Assembly: GCA_963794655.1 (NCBI GenBank)
Contig: CAWCEV010000008.1
Span: 496,001-560,000, forward strand
DNA length: 64,000 nt
DNA from: Roseiarcus sp963794655
Lineage (GTDB): Bacteria; Pseudomonadota; Alphaproteobacteria; Rhizobiales; Beijerinckiaceae
Reading direction: 5' to 3'
Shown here: in pieces, positions 17,091 through 26,266 of the stretch
How the letters are laid out: each line of letters opens with the position of its first letter
How positions within the stretch are numbered: the first letter of the stretch is position 1
Program-made: the position numbers and the translations under genes
Notes under the pieces: model-generated
What the model was told of the DNA's origin: nothing
The model's input: only the letters and a program-made list of their open reading frames with translations
Databases searched by the model: none

Positions 17091-17453
17091 TCAAGCCTCG
17101 GCGGACCGGCCCTGAGCCAAGAGCTCGTCTATCACCCGCCGGAAGGCCGCAAATTCATAGGGCTTGCCGAGCGTGGACCGCGATCGGTACTTCGGATCAA
17201 TTCCTTCAGGGCCGTATCCCGTGGTCAGCGCGAACGGAACGCCGCGCGCGCTGAGCGCGTCGGCGAGCGGGTAGCTGGTCTCGCGGCCCAGGGCGACGTC
17301 GACGATCGCCGCGTCAAGGTCCGTCTCGGCGAGTTTGAGGGCGGCGCTCAGGTTATAGGCCGGGCCGACCACGATATGACCCAGTTCCGACAGCCAGTCC
17401 TCGGTCATCGCGCTGATCAGCGGCTCGTCGTCGACGACCAGAATTCTCGCCAT
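17091..17453 (-). CDS. Single-domain response regulator
   Basis: This 120-residue protein is a lone receiver domain. It starts MARILVVDDEPL, with the acidic pair at residues 8-9, the phospho-acceptor Asp in AAIVDVALG near residue 53, the Thr/Ser of ALTTGYG near 81 and the conserved Lys in LGKPYE near 103. No output domain is present. It is divergent from the hybrid histidine kinase that starts about 60 bases away, so the two may form a phosphorelay. The ATG at 17453 is the only start that gives a normal receiver N-terminus. Confidence 0.88.
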   Translation of the reverse strand: MARILVVDDEPLISAMTEDWLSELGHIVVGPAYNLSAALKLAETDLDAAIVDVALGRETSYPLADALSARGVPFALTTGYGPEGIDPKYRSRSTLGKPYEFAAFRRVIDELLAQGRSAEA

Positions 17454-17515
17454 TCCGCCTCCAGTTGCCAGGCCGTTTCGAGCGTACCACAATCCTTGAA
17501 TCGCACAACACGAAG

Positions 17516-19453
17516 ATGGAACCCACCGGAGACAGTCGAAAGATGTTGAAGGGCGCGCCTGGACGGAGCTCCGCATTGCCGAACCTCGGCCGCGGCGCCG
17601 CGAACAGGCTGGCGCTCGCAAGCTTCGTTCTGGTTGTCGTCGCCGGCCTCCTCGCCGCGGCGATGGTCGGGCGCGTCCGGTCGGCGGCGGGCTGGGTCGC
17701 CCATTCGCTCGAGGTCCAGGGCGCAGCCACGCGATTGCTTGGCACGGTGCAGGGAATGGAGCTGGCCGAACGCGGCTATCTATTGACGAGATCGGACACG
17801 TTTCTCGCTCCCTATCAACGGGCCCGAGCAGCGGCGCCGGAAGAGGCGAAGAGTCTCAGGGCGCTCGTCGCCGACAATCCGGACCAGATCGCGCGGGTCG
17901 ACCGGATGGCCGCCGACATCGACGTTCTTCTGACGAAAACGGCGAAGACCATTGACCTTGGCCGCAGCGGCAGGTTCGACGAGGCGATCGAGGTTGTCGC
18001 GGCGGGAAGAGGGCAGGCGGCGCTCGATTCCGTCCAGGCGCTCGTCGGCGAGATCAACAATGCGGAGAGCGATCTCCTCGGCAAGCGCCAAGCCGCCGAA
18101 TCGACGATGCGCTCGATCATGCTTGGGCTCATTCTGGTCGGCCTCGCCGGCGCGATCGGGGCTGCGCTCGCCGCCTTCTCAATCGCGGCCGCTCTCATCC
18201 GGGAATTGCGGGAGCGCACCGACGCGCTCGCGGAGGAGACGCGCGTGCGCAAGGACGCGCAGGCCACACTGGCGCAAGCGCAAAAAATGGAGTCGATCGG
18301 CCAGCTCGCCGGCGGCGTCGCCCATGACTTCAACAACCTGATGACCGTGGTCATCGGAAATCTCGACTCGGCCGAGCGGCGGCTCGAGCGCGCCGGAACG
18401 GCGGATCCCGCGTCGGTCGGTAAGCCGATCGCTGCGGCGATGCAAGGCGCGCGGCGAGCCGCAACGCTGACCCAACGTTTGCTCGCATTCTCCCGGCAAC
18501 AGGTTCTGAGCCCGAAGCAGGTCGACCTCAACCGCCTGGTCGGCAGCCTTTCCGAGATGCTGACCCGCACGGTCGGAGAAACGGTCTCGGTCGAGACTAT
18601 TCTGGGCAGCGGCCTCTGGCAGGCATTCGCGGATGTGAGCCAGCTCGAAAACGCCGTCGTCAATCTCGTCGTCAACGCGCGCGACGCCATGCCGGAGGGC
18701 GGCAGGATCACCATTGAAACCGCGAATGCATCGCTCGACGAGGCCTATTGCAGGCAATTCGGCGATGTGACGCCGGGGCAATATGTGCTGCTCTCGGTCA
18801 GCGATACCGGAACTGGAATCTCGCCCGAGAACCTCAGCAAGGTGTTCGAGCCGTTCTTTACCACCAAGACCGCCTCGACCCGCACTGGGCTCGGACTTGC
18901 CATGATCTATGGCTTCGTCAAGCAGTCGAAAGGCCACATCCGCATGTACAGCGAGGTCGGCCACGGGACGACCGCCAAGATCTACCTGCCGCGCATGGCC
19001 GGAGCGGCGCGGGTCGAATCCGCTCCCGCGGCCGTAGGAGCGGGAAGCGGTGAAGCGCCGCGCGCAAACGCGGGCGAAGTCGTTCTGATGGTCGAGGACG
19101 ACGAGGACGTGCTCAATTCGACCGTGAACCTCCTGCGTGAGCTTGACTACTCGGTCCTTGCCGCGCGCAGCGGTCCGGATGCGCTGGCGCTGCTCAAGGC
19201 AAGTGCGCGCGTCGACATCCTCTTCACCGATGTCGTTCTCCCTCAAGGCATGAACGGACGAAAGCTCTCCATCGAGGCGCTGGCGCTACGCCCCGCCCTG
19301 CCGGTCCTGTTCACGACCGGCTATGCGAAGAACGCCATTATTCATAACGGCCAGCTCGACGCGGACGTTCAACTTCTCGCCAAACCCTATACCCAGCATG
19401 AGCTCGCGCAGAAACTGCGCGAGGTCATCGACGGAGCGGCGAAGGCCTCGTAG
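17516..19453 (+). CDS. Membrane hybrid histidine kinase with CHASE3-like sensor and receiver domain
   Basis: The 645-residue kinase has two membrane helices (about residues 33-52 and 200-222) bracketing a periplasmic CHASE3-like helical sensor that includes ELAERGYLLTRSD. A HisKA domain follows with the phospho-His in GGVAHDFNNLM. The ATPase domain has N-box VVNARDAMPEGG, G1 DTGTGI and G2 TGLGLAMIYG. A C-terminal receiver carries MVEDDED and the acceptor Asp of LFTDVVLP. ATG 17516 is the longest ATG start; ATG 17543, preceded by GGAG, is also possible. The divergent single receiver gene upstream is a likely partner. The signal is unknown. Confidence 0.85.
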   Translation: MEPTGDSRKMLKGAPGRSSALPNLGRGAANRLALASFVLVVVAGLLAAAMVGRVRSAAGWVAHSLEVQGAATRLLGTVQGMELAERGYLLTRSDTFLAPYQRARAAAPEEAKSLRALVADNPDQIARVDRMAADIDVLLTKTAKTIDLGRSGRFDEAIEVVAAGRGQAALDSVQALVGEINNAESDLLGKRQAAESTMRSIMLGLILVGLAGAIGAALAAFSIAAALIRELRERTDALAEETRVRKDAQATLAQAQKMESIGQLAGGVAHDFNNLMTVVIGNLDSAERRLERAGTADPASVGKPIAAAMQGARRAATLTQRLLAFSRQQVLSPKQVDLNRLVGSLSEMLTRTVGETVSVETILGSGLWQAFADVSQLENAVVNLVVNARDAMPEGGRITIETANASLDEAYCRQFGDVTPGQYVLLSVSDTGTGISPENLSKVFEPFFTTKTASTRTGLGLAMIYGFVKQSKGHIRMYSEVGHGTTAKIYLPRMAGAARVESAPAAVGAGSGEAPRANAGEVVLMVEDDEDVLNSTVNLLRELDYSVLAARSGPDALALLKASARVDILFTDVVLPQGMNGRKLSIEALALRPALPVLFTTGYAKNAIIHNGQLDADVQLLAKPYTQHELAQKLREVIDGAAKAS

Positions 19454-19461
19454 CTCAGCGA

Positions 19462-20100
19462 TCAGCGCAAGAGCTTGAACGCGTGCGCCGACCAGTCGCC
19501 CTTGCCGACCCCCGGTATGCACCAGAGCCTGCACAGAGGCTCGATCGCGCGCGCCGCTTCGACCGCGCCCATGTCCTCCGTGTCCCAGCCGAACTGATCG
19601 CAGATCGAGGCGACTGTCTTTTTCGCCTGCGCGTCGTTGCCGCAGATGAACATCGTCGGCCTTCCGCCGGCAAACTGCGGATTGATCATCTGCGCATTGC
19701 CAACCGAGTTGAACGCCTTGACGAAATGCGCCTCGGGCGCGACCTTTTGCAATTGCTCCATCAGCGATTCGTTCTGGGGAGTGAAATAGGACAGGACGCC
19801 GTTGACCGGCGGACCGCCGCCGATCGGATTGCAGGCGTCGATCACCGGCTTGCCGGCAAGACCAGCGCCCGCGAGCTTCACCGCCTCCTGCGCGACCTGC
19901 CCCGCGACCGCCAGCACCACGACGTCGCCGAACGCCGCCGCCTCGGCGAACGACTTAACCGCGGCGCCATTGTTCCTGGCCGCCCAGTCCTTGAGCTTGG
20001 CCGGCTCGCGGGTGCCGATCTCGACTTCATGGCCGTGCTTGAGAAATCCGGCCGCAAGCGTCTGTCCGACCACGCCCGAGCCGATAACGCCGACTTTCAT
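19462..20100 (-). CDS. NADP-dependent oxidoreductase of the F420-reductase-like (Npd) family
   Basis: This 212-residue protein begins with a Rossmann dinucleotide motif (MKVGVIGSGVVGQTLAAGF) and the TREPAKL segment, where Arg after the second strand suggests NADPH. Other conserved segments are FAEAAAFGDVVVLAVAG, VIDACNPIGGG near 88-98 and FVKAFNSVGN near 128-137, all typical of NADPH-dependent F420 reductase-like proteins. Many bacteria without F420 carry such proteins, so the real acceptor is uncertain. It lies downstream of livM, with a 68-base gap, and converges with the kinase gene. Confidence 0.82.
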   Translation of the reverse strand: MKVGVIGSGVVGQTLAAGFLKHGHEVEIGTREPAKLKDWAARNNGAAVKSFAEAAAFGDVVVLAVAGQVAQEAVKLAGAGLAGKPVIDACNPIGGGPPVNGVLSYFTPQNESLMEQLQKVAPEAHFVKAFNSVGNAQMINPQFAGGRPTMFICGNDAQAKKTVASICDQFGWDTEDMGAVEAARAIEPLCRLWCIPGVGKGDWSAHAFKLLR

Positions 20101-20168
20101 CGCCTCTCTCCTTGTTGCGCCCCGTCAGGTAGCTATGGCCGAGGCAAGGCCCGGGCAAGAGCGCGCGC

Positions 20169-21239
20169 TCAATTCGCCTTGGCTTCCTCGCTCCGCAACG
20201 CTCCGACAATGCCGGCCGGGGCGAAATAGACAGCGAGCACGAAGGCGAGGCCGAGCCACAAAAGCCAGCGGTCGGGATGGAAGAGCGCGGGCAGAAGCGG
20301 CAGGCGCGCCTCGGCAGCGAGGCCGGAAAGCGCGCCCATCGCGTCCTGCAGATAGCTCTCGGCGAACACGAACAGCGCGGTGCCGAGAATCGCGCCATAG
20401 AGCGATCCCATGCCGCCGACGACGACCATCACCAGAACGTCGACCTGAATCGAAAACGAGAGCGCCGTGTCAGGCCCGACATAGCGCAGCCAGAGCGCAC
20501 TCAACGCTCCTGCGAGCGTCGCGCCGAGGGCGGAGATGCAGGTCGCAAGCGTGCGATGGAAGACGGTGCGATAGCCGAGCGCCTCCGCGCGGAAGGGGTT
20601 CTCGCGGATCGCCAGCAGCACCCGGCCGAACGGCGAGTTCACTATCCTGAGCAGCACCAGGAAGGCGACGGCGACGACGACGAGCAAGAGATAATAGGTG
20701 AGGATCTTGCCGTTGATCGCAACGCCGAGCACCCGGCCCTCGATCAGCCTGAAACCCGGCTGCAGGACGTCCGGAACCTTGAACGAGCGCCCATCCTCGC
20801 CGCCGGTGAGCCACGAGAGCTGCGACGCCAGCACATTGAAGGCGTAGGCGACCGCGAGCGTCACCATGGCGAAGAAGATCGACTGCACCCTGAGCGAGAA
20901 CAAGCCGATCGCCAGCGCGAGAGCGAGCGACAGCGCCGCGGCGGCGACGAGCCCGACGCCAAGCGCGCCCCAGCCCGCGCCGAGCCCATAAAGGGCAAGA
21001 CCAACGCCATAGGCGCCGACGCCGAAGAACATGACATGGGCGAAGGACACGATGCCGGCGTAGCCGAGGAGGAGATCATAGGAGGCGACCAGCAGGATCA
21101 TCACACAGGTCTTGGCGGCGACGTTGAGGGCCTTCGCGCCGGGGAACAGGAACGGCGCCAGCACGAGCGCGAGGATGACGAGGGCGAGGATCAACTGTAG
21201 CGCGCGGCCGCGCGGCGGATCGCCCGAGAGCAGGTTCAT
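20169..21239 (-). CDS. livM: Branched-chain amino acid-type ABC transporter permease LivM
   Basis: This 356-residue permease has about nine to ten membrane helices and the LivM hallmark segments GYAGIVSFAHVMFFGVGAYG near residues 65-85, LAIRENPFRAEALGYRT in the middle and VMVVVGGMGSLYGAILGTALF near 285-305. It pairs with LivH to form the membrane channel. The ATG at 21239 overlaps the livH stop by four bases, which fixes the start; the longer frame crosses livH. It is the last gene of a five-gene operon. Transported substrates of this family include branched-chain amino acids, amides and urea. Confidence 0.92.
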   Translation of the reverse strand: MNLLSGDPPRGRALQLILALVILALVLAPFLFPGAKALNVAAKTCVMILLVASYDLLLGYAGIVSFAHVMFFGVGAYGVGLALYGLGAGWGALGVGLVAAAALSLALALAIGLFSLRVQSIFFAMVTLAVAYAFNVLASQLSWLTGGEDGRSFKVPDVLQPGFRLIEGRVLGVAINGKILTYYLLLVVVAVAFLVLLRIVNSPFGRVLLAIRENPFRAEALGYRTVFHRTLATCISALGATLAGALSALWLRYVGPDTALSFSIQVDVLVMVVVGGMGSLYGAILGTALFVFAESYLQDAMGALSGLAAEARLPLLPALFHPDRWLLWLGLAFVLAVYFAPAGIVGALRSEEAKAN

Positions 21240-22246
21240 CGCCCGCTGACCGGATAGAGTCCGCGCGGGCGCCAGAGCAGCACGGCGACCATCGCCAGGA
21301 TGTTCGAAGCCAGCGCGAGCTTGGGGATGAGAAAGCCGGCGTAATTGGCGATCAGCGCGACCAGGATCGAGGCGACGAACGAACCGCCGACCGAGCCCAA
21401 GCCCCCGATGATGATGACGATGAAGCACAGCACCAGGAACTCGCCGCCGATGGTCGCATGGACCTGCCCGCGATAGAGCGCCATCATCGCCCCGCCCAGT
21501 CCGGCCAGCGCCGAGCCCGCCATGAACACCGCCACGAACAGCCGGTCGACGCGATAGCCGAGCGCCTCGACCATCTCGCGGTTCTCGACCCCGGCGCGGA
21601 TCAGAAGGCCGATCCTGGTGCGATTGAGGATCATGATTTCGGCCGCGAACACGAGGAGGCCGACGCAGGTCGCGAGCACGCGATATTTCTCGATCGCGGC
21701 CTGGCCGATGACGAACGAGCCCTCGAGGGTTTTCGGCAGTTCAAGCGGGATCTGCGCGGGACCGAATAGCGCGTAGAGCAGTTGCTCCGCGATGATCGAG
21801 CCGCCGATGGTGGCCAGAATCTGCTTCAGGTGCTGGCCGTAGACAGGCTTCACGATCAGCCGCTCGAACGCCCAGCCGAACGCCCCGCAGACCGCCGCCG
21901 CGACGACGATCGCCAGCACGAAGACGGCGAGGTTCAGCATAAGCGAATCGGCGCTCGCCCAGCCGGCGAGCGGCCCGAGCACCAGAGTCGCGGCATAGGC
22001 GCCGAGCGCAATGAAGGCGCCGTGGCCGAAATTGAGCACATCCATCATGCCGAAGACGAGAGTGAGCCCCGACGCCATGGTGAAGATCATCATGCCCATC
22101 GCGAGCCCGGCAGCGGTCAGGGTCAGGAATGTCGAGGGCGAGCCGATGAACGGCGCGGCGATCAGCGCGACGGCAAGCGGCGTCAGCGCCGGCAGGATGT
22201 CCGGCCTCCGCCGAGGCAGCGCCTGGCCGGCGTCGAGCACGCTCAT
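21236..22246 (-). CDS. livH: Branched-chain amino acid-type ABC transporter permease LivH
   Basis: This 336-residue inner-membrane protein shows the LivH pattern: GLTLVFGMMDVLNFGHGAFIALGAYAA near residues 60-86, the ILATIGGSIIAEQLLY segment, and GLLIRAGVENREMVEALGYRVD, the cytoplasmic loop that contacts the ATPases. VIIIGGLGSVGGSFVASILV follows near 280-300. Its ATG overlaps the livF stop by four bases and its stop overlaps the livM start, so the operon is translationally coupled. The upstream extension of the frame is the shadow of livF. Confidence 0.92.
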   Translation of the reverse strand: MSVLDAGQALPRRRPDILPALTPLAVALIAAPFIGSPSTFLTLTAAGLAMGMMIFTMASGLTLVFGMMDVLNFGHGAFIALGAYAATLVLGPLAGWASADSLMLNLAVFVLAIVVAAAVCGAFGWAFERLIVKPVYGQHLKQILATIGGSIIAEQLLYALFGPAQIPLELPKTLEGSFVIGQAAIEKYRVLATCVGLLVFAAEIMILNRTRIGLLIRAGVENREMVEALGYRVDRLFVAVFMAGSALAGLGGAMMALYRGQVHATIGGEFLVLCFIVIIIGGLGSVGGSFVASILVALIANYAGFLIPKLALASNILAMVAVLLWRPRGLYPVSGR

Positions 22247-22965
22247 TGATGCGAATCCAGGCTCAGGCCCAGCAGGCGATTCTGCAGCCGATCGTCGGCG
22301 GCGAGTTCGGCCATCTTCCCGCGATGGACGATGAGGCCGTTGTCCATCACCCGCACTTCGTCGCCGACCTCGCGGGCGACGCGAAAATTCTGCTCGACCA
22401 TGAGGATCGTGACCCCCGTTGCCTTGATCTCGTTGAGGCAGGCGATCAGCGAGCCGACGATCGCGGGCGACAGGCCCTTGGTCGGCTCGTCGATCAACAG
22501 CAGCTCGCGCGGCTCGACGATCGCGCGCGCGATCGACAGCATCTGCTTCTGCCCGCCCGACAGCGAGCCAGCGCGCGAGAGCCAGAATTTCTTCAGCGCC
22601 GGAAAGAAGCCGAAGATCCAGGCGAGACGAGCGTCGTTGAGCGATCCCGTTCGCGCGCCGAGAACGAGGTTCTCCTTGACCGAGAGATCCGAGAACACCG
22701 CCATCGTCTCCGGCGCATAGCCGACGCCAAGCCGCGCCACGTCGCTTGCGGCGAGTTTCTCGAGCGACGTTGCGCCGAGCGCGATCCGCCCCTTCGAGGC
22801 CCGCCACAGGCCCATGATGGTGCGAAGCGTGGTCGTCTTGCCCGCGCCGTTGCGGCCGAGCAGCATGGTGGTCATGCCCGCCGGCGCGTCTAGGTCGACG
22901 CCCTGCAGGATATGGTAGCGGCCGATATGGGTATGCACGCCCTGAAGCGTGAGCGCAGCGCTCAT
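22243..22965 (-). CDS. livF: ABC transporter ATPase LivF
   Basis: This 240-residue ATPase has Walker A GRNGAGKTT near residues 37-45, signature SLSGGQKQMLSIARA near 140-154 and Walker B ELLLIDEPTKGLSP near 162-175. The short length and lack of the LivG insertion identify it as LivF. It overlaps livG and livH by four bases each. With LivG it forms the ATPase pair of the transporter. Confidence 0.92.
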   Translation of the reverse strand: MSAALTLQGVHTHIGRYHILQGVDLDAPAGMTTMLLGRNGAGKTTTLRTIMGLWRASKGRIALGATSLEKLAASDVARLGVGYAPETMAVFSDLSVKENLVLGARTGSLNDARLAWIFGFFPALKKFWLSRAGSLSGGQKQMLSIARAIVEPRELLLIDEPTKGLSPAIVGSLIACLNEIKATGVTILMVEQNFRVAREVGDEVRVMDNGLIVHRGKMAELAADDRLQNRLLGLSLDSHQ

Positions 22966-23726
22966 TTCGCCGTCACCGGCGTCACGCCGAGATAGGCCTC
23001 CTGCACGACCGGCGAGGCGATCACCGCCGCCGGCTCGCCGTCGGCCGCGAGCCTGCCGTTGGCGAGCACGATGATGCGGTCGGCGAGCGAGCGCACCACG
23101 TCCATCTTGTGCTCGACCAAGAGGATGGTCTTCGACTTGTCCGCCTTGAGCCGCGCGATGAGGTCGAGGATCACCGGAACCTCATCGACGCTCATGCCTG
23201 CGGTCGGCTCGTCGAACATGAAGATCGAGGGCTCGAGCGCCATCATCATCGCGACTTCGAGCTTGCGCTGATCGCCGTGCGGCAAAGCGGACGCCAGCGC
23301 GTCGCGCTTGCCGAGGAGCCCGACCGAATCAAGGACGGCGTCGGCGCTCGCGATGAGATCGGCGCTCGCGCGCCATGGCCGGCGCGTGTCGTAATGAATG
23401 CCGGCCCTGGCCTGCGTGGCAAGTCGCACGTTCTCACCCACGCTGAGCCGCGGAAAAAGGTTGGTGAGCTGGAACGCGCGTCCGATGCCAAGCCGCGTGC
23501 GCTGCGGCGCGCTGAGACGCGTGACGTCCTCGCCGTCAATCAGAACGGCGCCGTCGGAGGCGGCCAACTGGCCCGACATCAGGTTGAAATAGGTCGTCTT
23601 GCCGGCCCCGTTCGGCCCGACGATGGCGGTGAGCTCGCCGGGCCGGAAAGCGCAGGAGACATGATCGACCGCGACATGCCCGCCGAAGCGGATCGTGAGC
23701 TCGCGCGTTTCGAGCGAAGCGGTCAT
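22962..23726 (-). CDS. livG: ABC transporter ATPase LivG
   Basis: This 254-residue ATPase has Walker A GPNGAGKTTYFN near residues 39-50, the LivG-type segment RTRLGIGRAFQLTNLFPRLSV near 77-97, signature LPHGDQRKLEVAMMM near 150-164 and Walker B SIFMFDEPTAGMS near 168-180. The signature reads LPHGDQ rather than LSGGQ, which is normal in LivG. It is separated from the binding-protein gene upstream by a 154-base spacer containing the compound repeat at 23762-23870. Confidence 0.92.
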   Translation of the reverse strand: MTASLETRELTIRFGGHVAVDHVSCAFRPGELTAIVGPNGAGKTTYFNLMSGQLAASDGAVLIDGEDVTRLSAPQRTRLGIGRAFQLTNLFPRLSVGENVRLATQARAGIHYDTRRPWRASADLIASADAVLDSVGLLGKRDALASALPHGDQRKLEVAMMMALEPSIFMFDEPTAGMSVDEVPVILDLIARLKADKSKTILLVEHKMDVVRSLADRIIVLANGRLAADGEPAAVIASPVVQEAYLGVTPVTAK

Positions 23727-23761
23727 TTACGCCGTTTCCGATGAGCGACCCCTTTCACCGC

Positions 23762-23870
23762 CCTCATCCTGAGGCGCCCTTTGTCAGAGACAAAGGGCCT
23801 CGAAGGATGATCCAGCCCGCATCGACCGTCCTTCGAGACGCCGCGCGTTGCGCGGCTCCTCAGGACGAGG
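23762..23870. repeat. Compound palindromic repeat with cloverleaf-like fold in the liv operon
   Basis: The 109-base element contains nested inverted repeats. Outer arms are CCTCATCCTGAGG (23762-23774) and CCTCAGGACGAGG (23858-23870), complementary except one base. Inside are three hairpins: CCCTTTGTC-AGA-GACAAAGGG (23777-23797), CTCGAAGGA (23799-23807) paired with TCCTTCGAG (23829-23837), and GCCGCGC-GTT-GCGCGGC (23840-23856). Similar CCTTCGAG/CCTGAGG-containing palindromes are scattered through Rhizobiales genomes. It separates the binding-protein gene from livG and could protect or terminate mRNA, setting expression levels. Confidence 0.85.
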
Positions 23871-23880
23871 CCCAAATGCG

Positions 23881-25071
23881 TCATCGCTTGTTGCGGATGG
23901 GGATGTCCATGTCCTCGATCTTGATCTCGCGGGTGAGCTCGGGGATCGCCCAGGCGACGTTCGGATCGACCTTGATCTTGAAGGCGTACATCGACTGCAG
24001 CGCCTGATGGTCCTCCTTGCGGAAGATCATCTTGCCCTTGGGGGTGTCGAACTCCATGCCCTCCATGGCCGCGATCAGCTTCTCGCTATCGGTCGATTTC
24101 GCTTTCTCGACCGCGGTCACGATCGCCATCGCCGCAGCGAAGCCGCCGGCGGTGAAGAAATCGGGCGGCGCGTTGAAGCGTTTCTTGTGCTCGGCGACCA
24201 GCCAGTCGTTCACCGGGTTCTTGGGGATCTCGTAATAGTAATAAGCCGCGCCCTCGAGGCCGGGAAAGCGCTTGTAAGCGGCGAGCGCAGGCAGAATGTT
24301 GCCGCCGGTCGAGAGCTCGATCCCGTAGCGGCCGGGGTCGAGATCGGCGAGCTTGTCGAGCGGATTGACGCCGCCCGCCCAGACGACCCAGATCAGCTTC
24401 TTACCCGGCTTGTCCTTGAGCGCGTCGAAGAGACGCTGCGCGGGCGCGGTGAAGTCGGTGGTGTTGACCGGCGCATATTCCTCAGCCTCGAGCGTCGCCC
24501 CGGTCTTGGCGAGCGCGGCCTTGAACGCCGCGACGCCGTCGCGGCCGAAGGCGTAATCCTGCGCCAGCGTTGCGATGTGCACTCCGGGCTTGCCGATCGC
24601 GATCGCGTTCGAGATCGCGTCCTGGCTCGAGTTGCGGGCGGTGCGGAAGATATAGCGGTTCCACTTGTCGCCGGTGATCTGGTCGGCGACCGCCGGTTCG
24701 ACGATCAGGATTTTCTTGTGCTCCTCGGCGACCGGCAGCATCGCGATCGCCGCGGCGGAAGAGGTGGTGCCGACGGCGATGTCGACGCCGTCGTCCTCGT
24801 AAGCCTCGGCCAGCGCGCTCTTGGCGAGGTCGGGCTTGCCCTGGTCATCCTTGGTGATGATGACGATCTTGCGCCCATCGACCTCCATCGTCCCCTTGGT
24901 CGCGTACTCGAAGCCCATCCTCAGGCCGGTTTCGGTCTGCTTGGCGTAGGCCTGCAAGGGGCCCGTCAGGCCATAGAGCAGGGCGATCTTGAGGTCGTCC
25001 GCGGCCGCCGCCCCGGCGGAAGCGATAAACGCCGCGGCGACCGACGCGAGAAGTTTGAAGCGAATGGACAT
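23881..25071 (-). CDS. livK: Periplasmic substrate-binding protein of the liv-type ABC transporter
   Basis: This 396-residue protein has a signal peptide (residues 1-24: MSIRFKLLASVAAAFIASAG core) and a type-I periplasmic-binding fold. LKIALLYGLTGPLQAYAKQTETGLRMGFEYA near 27-57 and VDIAVGTTSSAAAIAMLPVAEEHKKILIVEPAVAD near 100-135 are typical of amino-acid/amide-binding proteins. The ATG at 25071 starts the signal peptide; a longer frame lacks signal features. It is the first gene of the operon binding protein-livG-livF-livH-livM. The ligand is not identifiable; the family includes leucine-, amide- and urea-binding members. Confidence 0.88.
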   Translation of the reverse strand: MSIRFKLLASVAAAFIASAGAAAADDLKIALLYGLTGPLQAYAKQTETGLRMGFEYATKGTMEVDGRKIVIITKDDQGKPDLAKSALAEAYEDDGVDIAVGTTSSAAAIAMLPVAEEHKKILIVEPAVADQITGDKWNRYIFRTARNSSQDAISNAIAIGKPGVHIATLAQDYAFGRDGVAAFKAALAKTGATLEAEEYAPVNTTDFTAPAQRLFDALKDKPGKKLIWVVWAGGVNPLDKLADLDPGRYGIELSTGGNILPALAAYKRFPGLEGAAYYYYEIPKNPVNDWLVAEHKKRFNAPPDFFTAGGFAAAMAIVTAVEKAKSTDSEKLIAAMEGMEFDTPKGKMIFRKEDHQALQSMYAFKIKVDPNVAWAIPELTREIKIEDMDIPIRNKR

Positions 25072-25273
25072 GGGCGCTCCTGAAAGGCGCAAGCGCGGGG
25101 CCCGCGATCGCGCCCCTGCGCCGCCAGCCTCGCCGCCCGCTCTCGAAAAGAGCTTAGCCTTCGACCGATTGGCGGGCAAGAAGCCGACCCCGCGGATCCG
25201 CGAACCGGCATCAGCGCCGAGGAGGACTCAATAATTCCGCAACCTGCCAGTTGAGCGAAGAATGGCGGAACAT

Positions 25274-26266
25274 CTAGGAGAGGGGTGCGTCCGCTGGCGC
25301 GGGTCGGCGTCGAGCGACCAGAGCGACGCCCAAGAATCCCACACCCATCAACAGCCAAGAGCTTAGCTCTGGCACCGGCCGCCCGCCCGTCACCGGCGCG
25401 CCGAAATCGATCGTAACGCCGGGATCCTCCGAATCGTTATCGAGAACGCCGATGTACCAGGACCCGGCGGGAATGGTCAGAGTCCCCGAAAAACCATCTC
25501 CGCTATTCAAAATTACTGCATTTTCGACCGTGCTGTTCGTTCTTAGGAGTTCGAACGTGAATGAGCTCCCGGCAGCGGCGCCGGAGACGGTCGCAGTCGC
25601 CGAGTTCGCGCCAGGCGTGGAGAAACTGTAAAAGTCGGCGTCGCCGAAGTCCCCTCCCAAGGACGCATTGATCTCGCCGACCGCGCCGGTTATCGAGACA
25701 GGAGTTCCCGGCGCGCCGCCCTGGAAATTGTTGAGCACGGCGCCGCCATAGGTCAGCGAACCCGCCACCTGAAATTCCGTGTAGCCGCCGGACGAGTTCT
25801 CCGCCACTGCGATGGAATCCGGTTCGTACACAGGCCCCGAGACGAGAGTGATGGTCGGAGAGCCGCTTCCGTCCAGCGAATATCCGGAAGGCAGCCCTAA
25901 GCCGACATAGAACTCCGCCGCTGGATTCGCGAAGTTCGAAAAATTCAATTCAGCTCCGGGGGCCCCTGTAAGCAATGGGCTGCTCACGTTGGCGTTGCAT
26001 TCGACAGACGCGCAGGGCTTCAAGACACCGGTCGATGGCGGAAAAAAATTGGTGTTGACTGCGAAATATCCGTTCACCGTGACGTTCCAATTGGTGATCT
26101 CCGACGTCGTCGTGTCGTAGTCAAACCACCCACTGACGTTTTCGCCGGAATAATTGGTGTTGGCCGCCGTCACGTCCCACTTTTCGACGTCGGCGAGCGC
26201 CGCGCTCGCAGAGGCAGCCACAAGAAGGGCCGCCGGAGCGAGTCCCGCGAACAGCATCCGTTTCAT
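25274..26266 (-). CDS. Secreted protein with PPC-like domain and PEP-CTERM sorting signal
   Basis: This 330-residue protein has a signal peptide (residues 1-26) and a C-terminal sorting signal: PVPELSSWLLMGVGFLGVAL, then a basic tail VARRR. This is the PEP-CTERM type in the variant where the motif reads P-E-L. Residues about 200-295 (GDADFYSFSTPGANSATATV ... IPAGSWYIGVLDND) look like a bacterial pre-peptidase C-terminal (PPC) beta-sandwich. The rest is Ser/Asn/Gly-rich without recognised catalytic residues. A GGAGGGG ribosome-binding site precedes the ATG at 26266. The exosortase that would process it is not in this window. It is probably an envelope-associated or extracellular protein; function unknown. 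Confidence 0.75.
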   Translation of the reverse strand: MKRMLFAGLAPAALLVAASASAALADVEKWDVTAANTNYSGENVSGWFDYDTTTSEITNWNVTVNGYFAVNTNFFPPSTGVLKPCASVECNANVSSPLLTGAPGAELNFSNFANPAAEFYVGLGLPSGYSLDGSGSPTITLVSGPVYEPDSIAVAENSSGGYTEFQVAGSLTYGGAVLNNFQGGAPGTPVSITGAVGEINASLGGDFGDADFYSFSTPGANSATATVSGAAAGSSFTFELLRTNSTVENAVILNSGDGFSGTLTIPAGSWYIGVLDNDSEDPGVTIDFGAPVTGGRPVPELSSWLLMGVGFLGVALVARRRPAPADAPLS

